Shown piece after piece: positions 1-10,877 of a stretch of DNA of 64,000 nt. Position 1 is the first letter of the stretch. Every line of letters begins with the position of its first letter. The DNA comes from Ophiura sarsii (Eukaryota; Echinodermata; Ophiuroidea; Amphilepidida; Ophiuridae), in contig CM069455.1 in NCBI GenBank assembly GCA_035610835.1, forward strand, positions 34,119,596 through 34,183,595, written 5' to 3'. Both the position numbers and the translations under genes were made by a program. The notes beneath the pieces were generated by a model, which was not told where the DNA came from, searched no databases, and was given only the letters and a program-made list of their open reading frames with translations.

Positions 1-150
1 TATTTTATACACAATTAAGTTGTGTACAAAATACACAAGTTATCTTTACATAACTTGTGTATTTTATACACAAATACTGTGTGAAAGGTTTACATAATAA
101 TTATGGAGTTCTATATTTAACATAATTATGTAAACATTTTTCTGTGTGTA
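1..150. repeat. Right half of a palindromic MITE cut by the window edge
   Basis: This stretch nearly repeats the second half of the complete palindromic element at 6013-6275. It contains the same inner palindrome built on ACTTGTGTATTTT and the same terminal block ending in AACATTTTTCTGTGTG. The left half lies outside the window. It sits in an intron of the ROCO-type gene. No coding potential is seen. Confidence 0.75.
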
Positions 151-439
151 CCAGTCTCGATATCATAGTCATAAACATTATCCTTGTATCCATGTATTTG
201 CTTAAAATTACCCATGGTAACATTGGCTACTGGCATGACGCTCGTATCGAGCTCGATATCGAGAACAAATGTATTTTTATCGAGCATCAACTCAAAAATA
301 TCAAGCACAAAACGTATCGAATCTCGATTTAGTATAAATGGGAACAAATGTATATCAACCTTTTATCAAGAACACCGTTTAAATGTGTTTAATACCAATC
401 TTAAAACAATCATAATACTGCTGTTGTTTTTTAAACCAG
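151..439. other. Intron sequence before first visible ROCO exon
   Basis: AT-rich sequence with no recognisable gene. Short overlapping ORFs on both strands here have no family resemblance. It ends in a pyrimidine tract and an AG at 438-439, the acceptor for the next exon. Confidence 0.5.
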
Positions 440-669
440 GTACATCGTGCTAAGGTGGCGAATCATGATGACATCATCATACTTCAACCAAATTGGTTGT
501 CAACTAGCATATTCGCACCCATCTTTGCAGATCGAAACTTCAGAGCCGATTTCAAGGGATTGGAGCAGAAATCTGAATATTCAGATGAAGACTTGAGACG
601 CCATTTTAAACATATTGAGGATCCGCAGTTACTGATTCAACTGTTAGAGTATTTTGAACTAGCGTTCAG
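440..669 (+). CDS. ROCO-family protein, COR domain exon (first visible exon)
   Basis: This internal exon encodes the start of the COR (C-terminal of Roc) domain of a ROCO/DAPK1-like protein. The reading frame is open from the AG acceptor at 438-439 to the GT donor at 670. It starts in phase 0 and ends with two bases of a codon. The hallmark is the hydrophobic block ending QPNWL followed by FAPIFADRNF, matching the 'L.P.WL' opening of COR domains, and the exon closes with LLEYFELAF, the usual helix before the second COR subdomain. The next exon completes the split Arg codon and continues the fold. The Roc GTPase and any repeats or kinase that normally precede COR must lie left of the window. 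The family assignment is from pattern recognition only. A DAPK1-like or MFHAS1-like member is possible. Confidence 0.75.
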
Positions 670-1149
670 GTATTTATATAATTGGAGTAGATATTTATAA
701 TACTGGTCTGTTATTATTAACAAACATGATTCAGCTGTGCTCTTTATCCCCCTTTCTGCAGACTTTCTCTCTCCAAAATGTATTTTTATTCTTTTGCTCC
801 CACTTTGTGGAACTATCTCCCTGATCTTGTTGTCAAGAGTGCTACCTTCACATCCTTCATGACTGCTGTCTGTCACCATCTCCTGTAGCCAGTTCCTTTT
901 GTTTCACTCGTCTGGTCCATTTTTGTTTTTCCCTTGCATTTGTCTTGTTCCCCCTTTTTTCTTTTCTTTTTCTGTCCCTTTTTATTTATTTTAGATGTTC
1001 GGGCATCCCTTTAATTTAGTGCTTGTTACTATTAGGTTTGTCCAGGCTTTTCTGCCTATTGTTATAAATAAATAAATAATGAATTGGAGAAAACATTTAA
1101 GCAAATACTGAATACATATCACGCAAAAATAATCTCTCACATTTTACAG
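670..1149 (+). other. Intron between the COR exons
   Basis: A 480-bp intron with a GT donor at 670 and an AG acceptor at 1148-1149. Most of it is a LINE 3' fragment, listed separately. The splice joins two bases (AG) to the A of the next exon, giving an Arg codon. Confidence 0.7.
713..1079 (+). mobile_element. 5'-truncated LINE 3' end in the intron
   Basis: Read on the plus strand, the stretch from about 745 to 890 translates into the C-terminus typical of CR1/L2-like reverse transcriptase ORFs: FAPTLWNYLPD, then a 'sF...L' helix and a stop. A T-rich 3' UTR follows, ending in AAATAAATAAAT, a simple-repeat LINE tail. Only about 370 bp remain, so it is a dead copy. It lies in the same orientation as the host gene. 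Confidence 0.6.
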
Positions 1150-1733
1150 AAATTCAGATCGGAAAACCTTCATAATACCTGCCAAGCTTCCACCCGGAGT
1201 GGAAAAGATAACCTGGGATAAGCATGAAAGATACACAAATGTGTTTGGTATCCGAATTGTATGTCGAGACATCACTGACATGTTCTCAGTCGACACGTTC
1301 CCATGCCTGCAAGTGAGCTGCATGAATCATTACAGAATAGAAGGCGTCAAACCCATCTTATCGCGATTCGGTTTAAAAGTGTTTGGAAAAGCAGAAGGCA
1401 TGCTTCAACTCACCGAAGATAAACGTGCCATCCACATTGCTGTCCGTGTTCAAAAGGAGACAAAGCGCGAAGGATATGGTGAACTGGAGGAAATGAAGAA
1501 ATTGGTCAAAAATCAACTAGATCAGCGATCGATGGGTACCAACGTTAAAGTGGCTTACCTCAGTCCGAATAATCTGAAGGAATCTAAGGACTTGGTAGAG
1601 AACGTCCATTACTATAGTGAAGAAGAGTTGACTAAGGCTAAAGAGAAAGGAAGTATGTTAGTTCATCCAACGACATTAGTTCCTGATACAGTCGATGATG
1701 TTGAGGGCAGCACAGCAACAAATAGGACAACAG
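1150..1733 (+). CDS. ROCO-family protein, second COR exon and C-terminal conserved block
   Basis: This exon continues the COR domain. The second COR subdomain begins FIIPAKLPPGV, with W and RY residues shortly after, then DMFSVDTFPCLQV, which resembles the DAPK1 block 'DMFSPG.FPR.Q'. After the COR core comes an IAVRVQKETKREG strand, a helical stretch, and a conserved GTNVKVAYLSP plus HYYSEEELTKAKEKG block. I recognise that block from invertebrate ROCO proteins with death domains. The exon is bounded by an AG at 1148-1149 and a GT at 1734-1735, and leaves one base for the next exon. The codon phases match on both sides, which supports the model. The domain probably mediates dimerisation, as in other COR domains (inferred). 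Confidence 0.78.
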
Positions 1734-3230
1734 GTTAGTCACCGTATTTGATTATAAGTTAGCACAATACCAAACACACCATCACCTCCTATCTAGTGAT
1801 TTTGTCTTGTCATCAAAAGTCATTTTGTATTCGAAATCATGGACAGAGACAAGTAAGTGTTGTTCCATACGCTCGTAGAGTAGTTTCATTAAAGGAAATC
1901 TTTGCCATGCAACTTTAGCGCTCAGATATGAAGCATTATTATAATAGAGACAACATCCGTGGGTTAAAGTTTGTATAAGTGCCGCGTTAAGACAAAACCA
2001 ACATTAGAAAGAAAACCAATCCCCGACGAGGTAACCAAACAAACAAACAAACATGCATGGACGTCGCCATATTGATCGAAGCTACGACGAAACAGTTACG
2101 AGGTTTCCACATTTATATTGATTTATATCGCATACCTCACAATTTCCCTAGACAAGAGCCAAGAGGTATATTAAAATGTTATCATTTGAATATTTGAATT
2201 TGAAAAGAAAAAACACAATAAATATACTATTCAACAAAGATGAAGAGAAATCAATAAAGGGTGATTAGTGCCGATTGTTTTGTAATGCCAACGGACAATT
2301 TTACGAGCTTTTGATTAAAGGATAATGCCTGCGTATCAGTTGTTTAGAGGTAACTGTGATGAATGGAAACATTTTAACTTTGGAACCGAGGAACCGACAA
2401 AACAACTGTTCAACGTAATTTTCCTAGTTCAAAATTTTCAATTGAAGTCTTTTAATGAACTGGATTGGATGGTACTTGTAGTTCGTTAATTACGGCAATT
2501 TACTCATGCTGAATATAGGTTTTTTTTACAAAGATCACTTCAAGACATGCAATAGTCACTCCTTTTTGTTTGAATACTGTTCGCCCGCGGATACTTATAT
2601 TCGTCGAGTGCACCAAACTGGCGTAACTTAATAGGGAGGTAAGCTACCTCCCTAGTAGGTAAGCTACCTCCCTAGTAGTTATGCCCTGACAGTAGCGTAA
2701 CTTACTAACGATGTAATTCTGAGAGCATAACTGGCGAGTAACACCAGAATAGTAACTAGCGAGGTAAATATCCACATTAATCAGCATCGTCCCCTTCAAA
2801 ATTAATTGTCGCATATGCCAAGTGTTCACCTATACTTTACTGTCAAATTCTGATGTGAATGGTCCTTCGTAATATTCAAAATGTGTCGTCACTCGCTAGG
2901 TCATAGATGAGTGTAAATAAAGAATCACGTTGAATCGGCTATCGGTCCGGACAAATTGATGCCATTTTTGTGACCACAAATTTCGAAGTTGTTTACCGTC
3001 ATTACAAACATATTTGGGCGAATGTCACAATGCTGCACTAAAAGGTACCATTTTTATGATAAAAATCCGTTTTTGTAATTGAATAGTTCAATGGTCTATT
3101 AATAACATGATGCCACTTCTAGCGTCCAATCTCTGTGGCGTGCTACAGTGATCCTGTCTTTTATAAACGGAGATACAGGTTCTATTCCCGACATTTCCAT
3201 GTTTTATTTTTTTAAACATGATGGTGACTT
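1734..3230 (+). other. Intron, first part, no gene seen
   Basis: AT-rich intronic sequence. A short direct repeat of TAGGTAAGCTACCTCCC lies near 2635-2680. I see no coding exon. It ends at a run of 22 G (3232-3253). Confidence 0.5.
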
Positions 3231-3254
3231 AAGGGGGGGGGGGGGGGGGGGGGT

Positions 3255-4235
3255 CTATGTTATTTTCACCAATTTTGGAAACAGATTTTCTCAATGTTAC
3301 CGTGGGTTTACCCCTTAGAGTCATATATCAAATTGAAGCTTAGGTAACAGCGTTTCAAGAAATGCGTGTTATTTTGATCTGGTTGCTATGGTAACCAGTC
3401 AAGGCCTCTGATTGGCCAAACACGGGATCCAACTTTACTATAGAAAACTAAATGTTTCATGTTCACCATACTTTAGTAGATGATGCATGGAAACAATGCG
3501 CACAACCCGGTTTTGAAGCCGGGTTTTTATACGGTTGCCATGGTAACCAGAAACCGACCAATCAGGTAATTTTACGTTATAATTCAAATTTGGAAAGATA
3601 AATTTAAAATCCGGCTTCATTGGGTTCTTCCTCTATTCAAGCTTATTATCCATTCCAAATATCACCCTGATACGAGGTTTCGTTTTTGAGTTATGTTGGA
3701 TCCCATATTGCAAGTTTGCGTGTTTTCTAGTTTTGAGATATCGTGCAAAACGTATGAAAAATATTAGAATGGGAGAGAAAAATTGACATTTTGGATAAAA
3801 ATAGTTTTTTAATTATGGAAGAGCATGAATTTAGACACATTTTGAGCCATTTTGGGTGAAAATAGCAATTATATTAGCATTGTTATTGATTTTTAAAGAT
3901 AAATGGCTTAAAAATAGCCGGGTGAGAAAAATAAAGAAATACATAAGAAATTACGTTGACTTTGAAATTTTGATGATTTATGATGTGCAATTAATTATTT
4001 TAATATGTTAATAAATAAATGTTATTACGATATTTTGAGACACCCGAAACTCAATCGACCATAACTTCAGAACCGAAAATCAAATTTACCTCAAACAAAA
4101 AGCATTTTAAAGCAGAGACTTAGCAGTTTCCTACTGTGCTAATATCTCATTTTGTCCGGATATCTGGAGAGCATCGGTTTTTTTCACTGTTAACATCTAA
4201 AATGTGTTTAAGGACCCTAAAAGGCATCCAAAAAG
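3255..4235 (+). repeat. Dispersed repeat, also present at 43.5 kb
   Basis: Blocks here recur in the same order and orientation at 43486-43900. They include TCAATGTTACCGTGG, TCAAATTGAAGCTTAGGT, AAATGGCTTAAAAATAGCCG and GCATTTTAAAGCAGAGACTT. The 43.5-kb copy lacks much of the middle. This is an interspersed repeat of unknown class. No open reading frame is conserved. Confidence 0.65.
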
Positions 4236-4320
4236 TTGGGTGCTCTCAAAATTGTGGGTTACGCCACAGTTACTAGCGAGTTAGCACTATTCTTCAGCTA
4301 CCCGCCATTGGTGCACTCGA

Positions 4321-4437
4321 CCGATTATATTATATTATATTATATTATATTATATTATATTATATTATATTATATTATATTATATTATATTATATTATAT
4401 TATATTATATTATATATTATATTATATTATATTATAT
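4321..4437. repeat. (TATAT)n pentanucleotide microsatellite
   Basis: About 23 uninterrupted units of a TATAT-type pentamer with one phase slip near 4411. An ORF of Tyr-Ile-Ile-Leu repeats read through it is an artefact of the repeat. Confidence 0.9.
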
Positions 4438-4775
4438 TAAAACAACAACAACAAGAAGTCCCCTCTTAACAGTTCGTCATAACATCGTTAGGTAAAATAG
4501 TTTACCAATAGAACTTAGTTAGACATAATCCTGTGACTGTTTCCTATGTGTTGTTTGAAAATGAAAGATGTCCATGGTTTTATGGCTGAATATGCGACTT
4601 TTGAGATAAAGGGCAGTTTTTGTCTTCCATTTGAGCTTATTCAGCCATCAATTCATGGACATCTTTCATTTTCAAACAACACTTAGGAAACAGACATATA
4701 GGATTATTTATAACTAAGTTTTATTTGTAAAATGTTATGACGATCTGTTGAGAGGGGGACTTGCTTTTGGTGTTG
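4436..4775. repeat. Palindromic MITE between two pentamer arrays
   Basis: The arms at 4441-4577 and about 4638-4765 are inverted copies. Shared blocks include TGTTTGAAAATGAAAGATG in the left arm and its complement in the right, plus GAAGTCCCCTCTTAACAG opposite CTGTTGAGAGGGGGACTT. The loop is about 60 bp. It is flanked on the left by (TATAT)n and on the right by (AGTAT)n. It is non-coding. Confidence 0.7.
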
Positions 4776-4778
4776 TGT

Positions 4779-5030
4779 TTAGTATAGTATAGTATAGTAT
4801 AGTATAGTATAGTATAGTATAGTATAGTATAGTATAGTATACTATACTATACTATACTATACTATACTATACTATAGTATACTATACTATACTATACTAT
4901 AGTATATAGTATAGTATAGTATAGTATACTATACTATACTATACTATACTATACTATACTATACTATACTATACTATACTATATAGTATAATATAGTATA
5001 GTATAGTATAGTATAGTATAGTATAGTATA
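4779..5030. repeat. AGTAT/ATACT pentamer array with inverted blocks
   Basis: The array begins as AGTAT repeats, switches to the complementary ACTAT orientation near 4840, and switches back and forth several times. Successive blocks can therefore pair as hairpins. A Tc1/mariner-like MITE follows directly, and AGTAT units reappear on its other side (5588-5600). Confidence 0.85.
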
Positions 5031-5587
5031 CAGTCATCACAATAAGTAACTGACCAGGTAATAAACATGCTGATAACTCTAAAAGAATAACTCCTACATA
5101 AACATATTTAATTATAAAGTTGTTGAGAAATTTCTCTTCTGGAATTCGAGATATTACACGCTACGAATGGTTGATTAATGAGGAAGTTACGATCCCAAAC
5201 GTTAGGGCAAGTCTGATTTTCATGTTCAACACGGGGAGAGAGTATGACAGGTAAAGCGTGTGTGCCGTATTGATCAACCATAACGATGCCACCGGGCGAC
5301 TATCCAACAACAGGCCATCGACGGGTGAATTTGCACTACCAGTGATCAATAATTTGCCGGTCCGAGTCCCCGTGTTGAAAATGAAAATGTGAAAATGAAA
5401 ATCAGACTTGACAGTACATTTGGGATTGAAACTTCATTTATAATCAGCCATTCTCAGCGTGTAATATCTCAAATTCAAGAAGATAACTTTCTCAACATGT
5501 TTATAATTTAATATGTTTATGTAGGAGTTATACTTTTAGAGTTATCAGCACATTTATTACCTGGTCAGTTACTTATTATGATGACTG
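5031..5587. mobile_element. Tc1/mariner-like MITE in the AGTAT array
   Basis: The termini are long inverted repeats starting CAGTCATCACAATAAGTAAC on the left and ending with the near complement (TTACTTATTATGATGACTG) on the right. Each side is flanked by TA (5029-5030, 5588-5589), the target duplication of Tc1/mariner elements. It measures 557 bp and encodes no transposase, so it is non-autonomous. Both flanks are AGTAT repeat. Confidence 0.75.
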
Positions 5588-5701
5588 TAGTATAGTATGT
5601 AGATTAATCGAAATCAAATCACATCGTATCATATCATATCATATATCCCATCTTATCCAATTTTTGTCTATTTATTCATTTTTCATTTATTTTACATACA
5701 G

Positions 5702-5851
5702 ACAATGAGTTGAACGATACTAATCCGGAGCCCAATGACACGTGTTTACCCTTCAGTACAAATCCTCATGAATTGAAGAAGACTACCGACGTCTCGTCCT
5801 TCACACCACAGAGTAACGCTGTATCGTCACTGAGTGAACCAGCTGGCATCC
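5702..5851 (+). CDS. ROCO-type gene, linker exon
   Basis: A 150-bp open stretch lies between an acceptor (TTTACATACAG ending at 5701) and a consensus GTAAG donor at 5852. Joining the single base left by the previous exon gives an Asp codon and then a fully open frame rich in Ser, Thr, Asn and Pro with no predicted fold. One base is left for the next exon. It probably forms a flexible linker between the COR region and the death domain. The evidence is the splice sites, the phase agreement and the open frame. There is no domain match. Confidence 0.55.
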
Positions 5852-6012
5852 GTAAGAATACTAACTAGCTGACACAATATTCCAGATAAATTTGGGGAAA
5901 TTGTAATGTGATTGCCATTCACTCATTTTATTCTTTGATATTTCAATAATGTAGCTGCTCCTACATTCTATATTTTTACTAACTCACCATGATCATAGAC
6001 ACCTACTACAAC
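5852..6012 (+). other. Intron start, nothing seen
   Basis: AT-rich sequence after the linker-exon donor. No gene or repeat is recognised before the MITE that follows. Confidence 0.4.
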
Positions 6013-6275
6013 ACACAGAAAAATGTTTACATAATTATGTTAAAAATAGAACTCCATAAATATTATGTAAACCTTTCACACAGTATATGTGTACAAATTA
6101 TACAAGTTATGTAAACATAACTTGTGTATTTTGTGCACAATTTAGTTGTGTACACAATACACAAGTTTTATTTACATAACTTGTGTATTTTGTACACAAA
6201 TACTGTGTGAAAGGTTTACATAATAATTATGGAGTTCTATTTTTAACATAATTATCTAAACATTTTTCTGTGTGA
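6013..6275. repeat. Complete palindromic MITE
   Basis: A 263-bp palindrome. The left arm begins CACACAGAAAAATGTTTACA and the right arm ends with its complement. The centre contains further small palindromes around ACTTGTGTATTTTG. The same element, cut in half, is at 1-150. The flanking bases do not give a clear target duplication. Confidence 0.8.
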
Positions 6276-6689
6276 ACACAGACTTTTTACTTTTTCGAGC
6301 AGGAAACATGCAGGGTATAAACATTCGGTAGTTACTACCTACTGGAATCCCCGCCTGAACGATGTGGCAAGTGAGGTTTCATCGGGTACATACCCCTAGT
6401 GATTGCTCAATGAGATGAAGATGCGTGACTATGTAGAGGAGATGCACATTTGTAGCGCACAGGACGGTTAGGGTTAACAAAGCATGCACACATGGTCTCT
6501 TAATCCTTCAATACATCAGGCGGAAGGACCGAATTGGTGTGGGCTGGTAGACCGGTCCCTCCGGGGATGTAAATTGACCATGATCCCTCCAACATGGGAT
6601 TCCCCGGTTTAAAAATGTATAAACCAAGTAAGATATTCGTACATATTAAGTTCTCGATGGGGCAATTGTCTAATAAGCTGTGAGAGCGT
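6276..6689. other. Intron sequence, nothing recognised
   Basis: Mixed-composition sequence between the MITE and the LINE. No exon, RNA or repeat is recognised. Confidence 0.4.
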
Positions 6690-6869
6690 ATCATACATAC
6701 ATACATAACATACATACTCTTTATTTATCCACGATACATAGGTCAACTTAACAGCTGTTTTTCACTGAGGCCGTGATAACTCTAAAATTACATAACATAT
6801 TTCTTGAATCTTATACAGTGTAATAATAATAAAACAAGATTACAAAATTGAATTTTAAGATACCGATAA

Positions 6870-9840
6870 TTACAACTGACACATTCGTTTAAGACGGTTG
6901 ATAAATATACTAATATTGGGGGAGACTTGAATATTTTTGTCAAGTTTGTTCCATTCAATGGCACCCCTATAAGAAAAACTGCGTTTTTTATAATTTGTTT
7001 TAGGTTTAGGAATAATAGCATTATACTTACTTCTGCGTAAATTGTAATTAATTACATCATTATACAAAAGTAAATCGTTCAAATATGATGGTGCAGTATC
7101 ATTGAGTATTTTATAAGACAAAATATTACAGTTGTATGTTTGTCTATTATCAAGTGGTAACCATTTAAGTTTATTAAGAACTTCAAGACTAGGTGTATCC
7201 CAAGCTACTCCACAAATAATACGAGCAGACCTGTTTTGAATAATTTGAAGACGAGATGCTGAGGTTAAGCCACAATTTCCCCATACAATATTACAATACT
7301 GCAGATGAGGAAGTACTATGGCACTGTATACAGTTTTAAGAATATCATGTGAAAGAAATGGCTTCGCGCGCTTTAACATGTGTAGACCCTTTAACGCTTT
7401 TTTTCGGGTATATTCAATATTTTCATTCCAAGTTAAATGTTTATCAATAATTACACCAAGATGTTTACATTTATCAACTTTAGTTAAATTGTTTCCATTA
7501 ATTTGTACTGTCAAATTATGATTTTCTACATTTGCTAAACGTTGCCTTGATGAGATCAACATGAACTCTGATTTTGTTACGTTTAAACTGAGTTTATTGA
7601 CTTGAAGCCAATTTCTTACAGACTCAAGGTCTTCATTTATACATTTTATAATATCATCAACTGAGCTAGATGCATAATAAAGACCTGTATCATCTGCATA
7701 CATGCTAACTTTAGAGTGAGATACACAATTAGGTAAATCATTAATATATACAAGAAAAGCAAGAGGGCCGTCAATTGAACCCTGGGGCACTCCACACTGA
7801 ATTAACTTAGGGCTAGAGAAAGTTCCATCAATACATGTTGATTGTGTTCGATTGCTTAAATAACTATGAAACCAATTAATGACATATTTACTTACTCCAT
7901 ATAACTTCAATTTTTCTAAGAAAATATCATGGTTTACAGTGTCAAAAGCCTTTTTTAAATCTAACATACATACCCCAATTATATAACCTTTATCAATTTC
8001 ATTGTACCAGTCTTCAGTTAAATTAATTAAAGCTGAAGCGGTGGAATATGAAGGCCGGAAACCAGACTGATTTACATGAATCATATCATTAACATTTAGA
8101 TATTCATATAGTTGATCAAACACAGCCCTTTCAATAACCTTTGAAACAACAGGTAGAATAGAAATAGGCCTGTAATTTCCAGGATCAGCAGGATCTCCTG
8201 CCTTAAAAATAGGAGTAACTCTAGCTTTCTTCCAATTATTAGGGAAGGTACATGTAGTAAAAGAATGATTAATCAAATGTGTGATGATTGGTGTAATAAT
8301 TGGTGCTGCTAGTTTTAATAATCTTGATGGGATATTATCACAGCCTGTAGCTTTATTATCTGATAACTGAGAGAGATACTTTAAAACAAATTCATGTGTA
8401 ACAGACTCAAAATTGAATGATATATTAGTATTGCAGTTTGTATTTTTGTCGCGTGAACAATTACTATTACTAGGATCATCAGTAACAATTTTTGATGCAA
8501 GTTTAGGTCCTATTTCAGCAAAATAGGTATTTATTGTATTTGCTATATCTATCGGTTTATTTACAGAACCGTTTTCTGTATTCAAACAAGTAATGCTTGT
8601 ATTTTTACTTTTGGAAGGTATCACAAAGCGCAGTTGCTCCCAAGTTTTCTTAATATTATTTTTATTGTCAGTGAGACCCTTATTTATAAATTGTTTTTTA
8701 CTGGTACGCACTAAAATGTTACATTTATTCTTGGCATCACGAAAATCTTTCCATTTCATAATGTCATTACCTGAGCGGATGGCTATTACTTTAAGTTTAT
8801 CTCTGTGACGCGTAAGTTCGATAATATCTTTAGTTAACCATGGTGCTGATTGTTTACGTACCCTGTGTCTTTTTAAAGGAACATGCTTGTCAATGACTTC
8901 TAGAAAAAGTGTTTCAAATAAATTAGCAATTACATTAACATCAGCATTTAACATAACTTTATCCCATCGAATTAACCTTAAATCACTTAGAAATGCCTTT
9001 TCATCTAACTTAGCGTAAGATCGAGATATAGTATACTTGTGGTTTTGTTTACCATAACCATAACTATGTCCTTTTGACATATTTCTATTTGGATTTGCAA
9101 CACTTGTATATTTAGACTTTGTGCTCTTTTTACTGCTCCAAATTGCATATGTCATGGAGTGATCACTTATACCAACATGAATTACACCAGAATTTGAAAT
9201 TTGTGGTCTGTCTGTACAACACATCACATCAATCAATGTAGCACTTGTTTCAGTAATTCTAGTTGGTTCATCAATTATTTGTTCAAGGTGAAAATCATTA
9301 CATACATTATTTAGTCTAACAGTATAACAATGTGGTACTGGTGACTGCAAATCACAATTTAAGTCACCCATTAATACATAGTCTTTACCCTCCAATTCAA
9401 TTGAATGAAGTACATGTTCAAGATGGTCAAAAAGATTGATGTGGGTACCTGGTGGTCTATACAATAACAATAAATGCTTTACACTTATAAGGCATAATCT
9501 CAACAGTTAAAAGTTCTAGCATGTTTGAAGCTAAGTCTTTTCTGATTTTATGAGTACAACTTTGATTAATATATAAAGCTACACCACCCCTTCTGACATT
9601 CTCGTTAGCTTCATTATTTCTATCTCTCCTATATAAATAGAAATTATCTATATTTACATTGTTATCACCTATATCATCACTTAGGAAAGTTTCAGTTAGC
9701 CCTAAGATATCAATATGATTATTTGTCAATATATGTTGCAGCTCATCAAAGTTCTGAGTAAGGCTACATATATTTAACTGCGATATAACAATACCCTTTT
9801 TTCTAAGCACATCAAACATAGAATGAGAATTAATAGACAC
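6870..9840 (-). pseudogene. LINE ORF2 (endonuclease-reverse transcriptase), frameshifted
   Basis: The upstream piece (9840 down to about 9457) opens the apurinic-type endonuclease with QLNICSL, LGLTETFLSDD and RRGGVALYI. It then runs into a stop. The block starting YRRPG-like residues (YRPPGTH) continues in another frame, so one indel separates the two. The main frame (to 6870) holds the rest of the endonuclease (VLMGDLNCDL, SDHSMTY). The reverse transcriptase motifs are NYRPISILP, QSGFRPSYST, DLKKAFDTVNH, GVPQGS and the catalytic MYADDTGLY. It ends in the usual 'WN.L' C-terminal region. With the frameshift, a full protein cannot be made from this copy. The domains are otherwise well preserved, so the insertion is fairly young. 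Confidence 0.88.
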
Positions 9841-9941
9841 GTTGGTACCTAGGTCTACATCATTAGGATTATTACTTTTGTCAAAGGTTGGATAATGATG
9901 ACTGAATTTATACTGATAGGATCCATTTTGAAAATGTACAT

Positions 9942-10380
9942 TTATGGGACATGATTGAGGTGAAGACTGTGAGGGAAAACCGGTGCCCTTGTGATGGCAT
10001 TCCTAAGATTTATGACAAGTCTTCCTAAACCTCGATAGCTTAGATGCACATCGTCATAGTATAAGTCTCTTATAAGTTCACCACTGTGTGTTAGGAAATG
10101 AGGGACATGGTCAACAAAACTAACCCTTGAGCTGCTTTGACAGTTCTCTGAAAAACTCCTATTTAGGTTAGCTGACACTCTGTTTCCTCTATCATCCCAG
10201 AATCGGGGCAATACTCCACTGATGATGACATGGGCAAGCGGGAATTTGGATAGGGTAGCTTCTATGAGCTGACGGGATTGTCTCTCACATGCTTCATTGC
10301 TGTCTCTAGAAGTGTTATTGGTCCAGGCTTGCAATATGACATATTGGGGGTTTTCATTATTGGTGTCCTCAACAAGCCGT
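9942..10380 (-). pseudogene. LINE ORF1 remnant with SGNH/GDSL-esterase-like fold
   Basis: Read on the minus strand, the frame carries QYVILQAWTNNTSRD, a central HVIISGVLPRF strand, and DDVHLSYRGLGRL near the end. The last block matches the 'D..H' catalytic motif of SGNH/GDSL hydrolases, the fold reported for ORF1 of several CR1/L2 elements. The piece is truncated at its N-terminus by the 5' end of the element. The only in-frame extension upstream meets a stop. It belongs to the same LINE as the downstream ORF2. Confidence 0.65.
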
Positions 10381-10439
10381 TTTGTTTTGTTTTTGTCGGA
10401 GATATTTGTTTATGTGTTGGTGTTTTAGTTGTGTTTGTG
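10379..10439. repeat. 61-bp direct repeat, copy 1
   Basis: A T/G-rich block starting TTTTGTTTTGTTTTTGTCGG is repeated essentially base for base at 11149-11209, in the same orientation. The two copies flank the first death-domain exon. Confidence 0.85.
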
Positions 10440-10596
10440 ATATCGCCTCTTTAATGGACGAGCTGTGATTTGTAATGAGTGGTAAAATGTGGGTGTCTCG
10501 GGAAAACATATATGGAGGATGTCATTACCTCTGGTAAATATTATGATACATTGAATAATTAATTTAACCTACCTTTGTCAATATCTGAAATTAAAG

Positions 10597-10877
10597 CGGA
10601 GTTATCAAGCCTTCTAGTGACATCTGTATTTCACCAATCAAAGCTGCAGTGCGCCAACAATTACAAGAGGGCTCTAGAACAACACGGCCCTAATTGTAGC
10701 TGGGAATGTGTACCGATTGAGATACTCCACGCACTGTACCCGCTACTTGACGATCGAGACCCTCTTGGAAGAGATTATCGTGCGATAGCGGAAGCTTTGG
10801 GTGTTCCCGAACAACAAGTGACACAAATACAAGAGTTCTCTCCGCGACCTCCGTCAATGACAGCATCGATATTGCTG
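10597..10877 (+). CDS. Death-domain-like exon, first half
   Basis: The open frame carries LHALYPLLDDRDPLGRDYRA, then IAEALGVPEQQVTQI and SPRPPSMTASILL. This matches helices 1-4 of death domains, with the 'LD..DPLG.DWR.LAE.LG' core and the 'P..S.T..LL' turn seen in UNC5, MALT1 and DAPK families. Such domains mediate homotypic contacts in apoptotic and NF-kB signalling. The exit donor is a GT at 10878 after a full codon. The entry acceptor is uncertain. AGs ending at 10596, 10608 and 10617 all fit the one-base phase left by the previous exon, and I give the longest. The frame continues open past the donor as a read-through of the intron. Helices 5-6 are in the next exon. Confidence 0.72.

Larger units (their letters stand above)
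6690..10380 (-). mobile_element. L2/CR1-type LINE, 5'-truncated, minus strand
   Basis: A non-LTR retrotransposon inserted antisense in the intron before the death-domain exon. Its 3' end lies at the left, with a (CATA)n-type simple-repeat tail near 6690-6715. From 5' to 3' it carries an SGNH-esterase-like ORF1 remnant (9942-10380) and an ORF2 with endonuclease and reverse transcriptase (6870-9840). ORF2 is interrupted by a frameshift near 9460. An esterase-like ORF1 is known from CR1 and L2 clade LINEs. The 5' end stops near 10380 in a T-rich block that is itself duplicated at 11149. Confidence 0.85.

Noticed and set aside
4236..4469. ORF of Tyr-Ile-Ile-Leu repeats
   Set aside because: Translation of the TATAT microsatellite.
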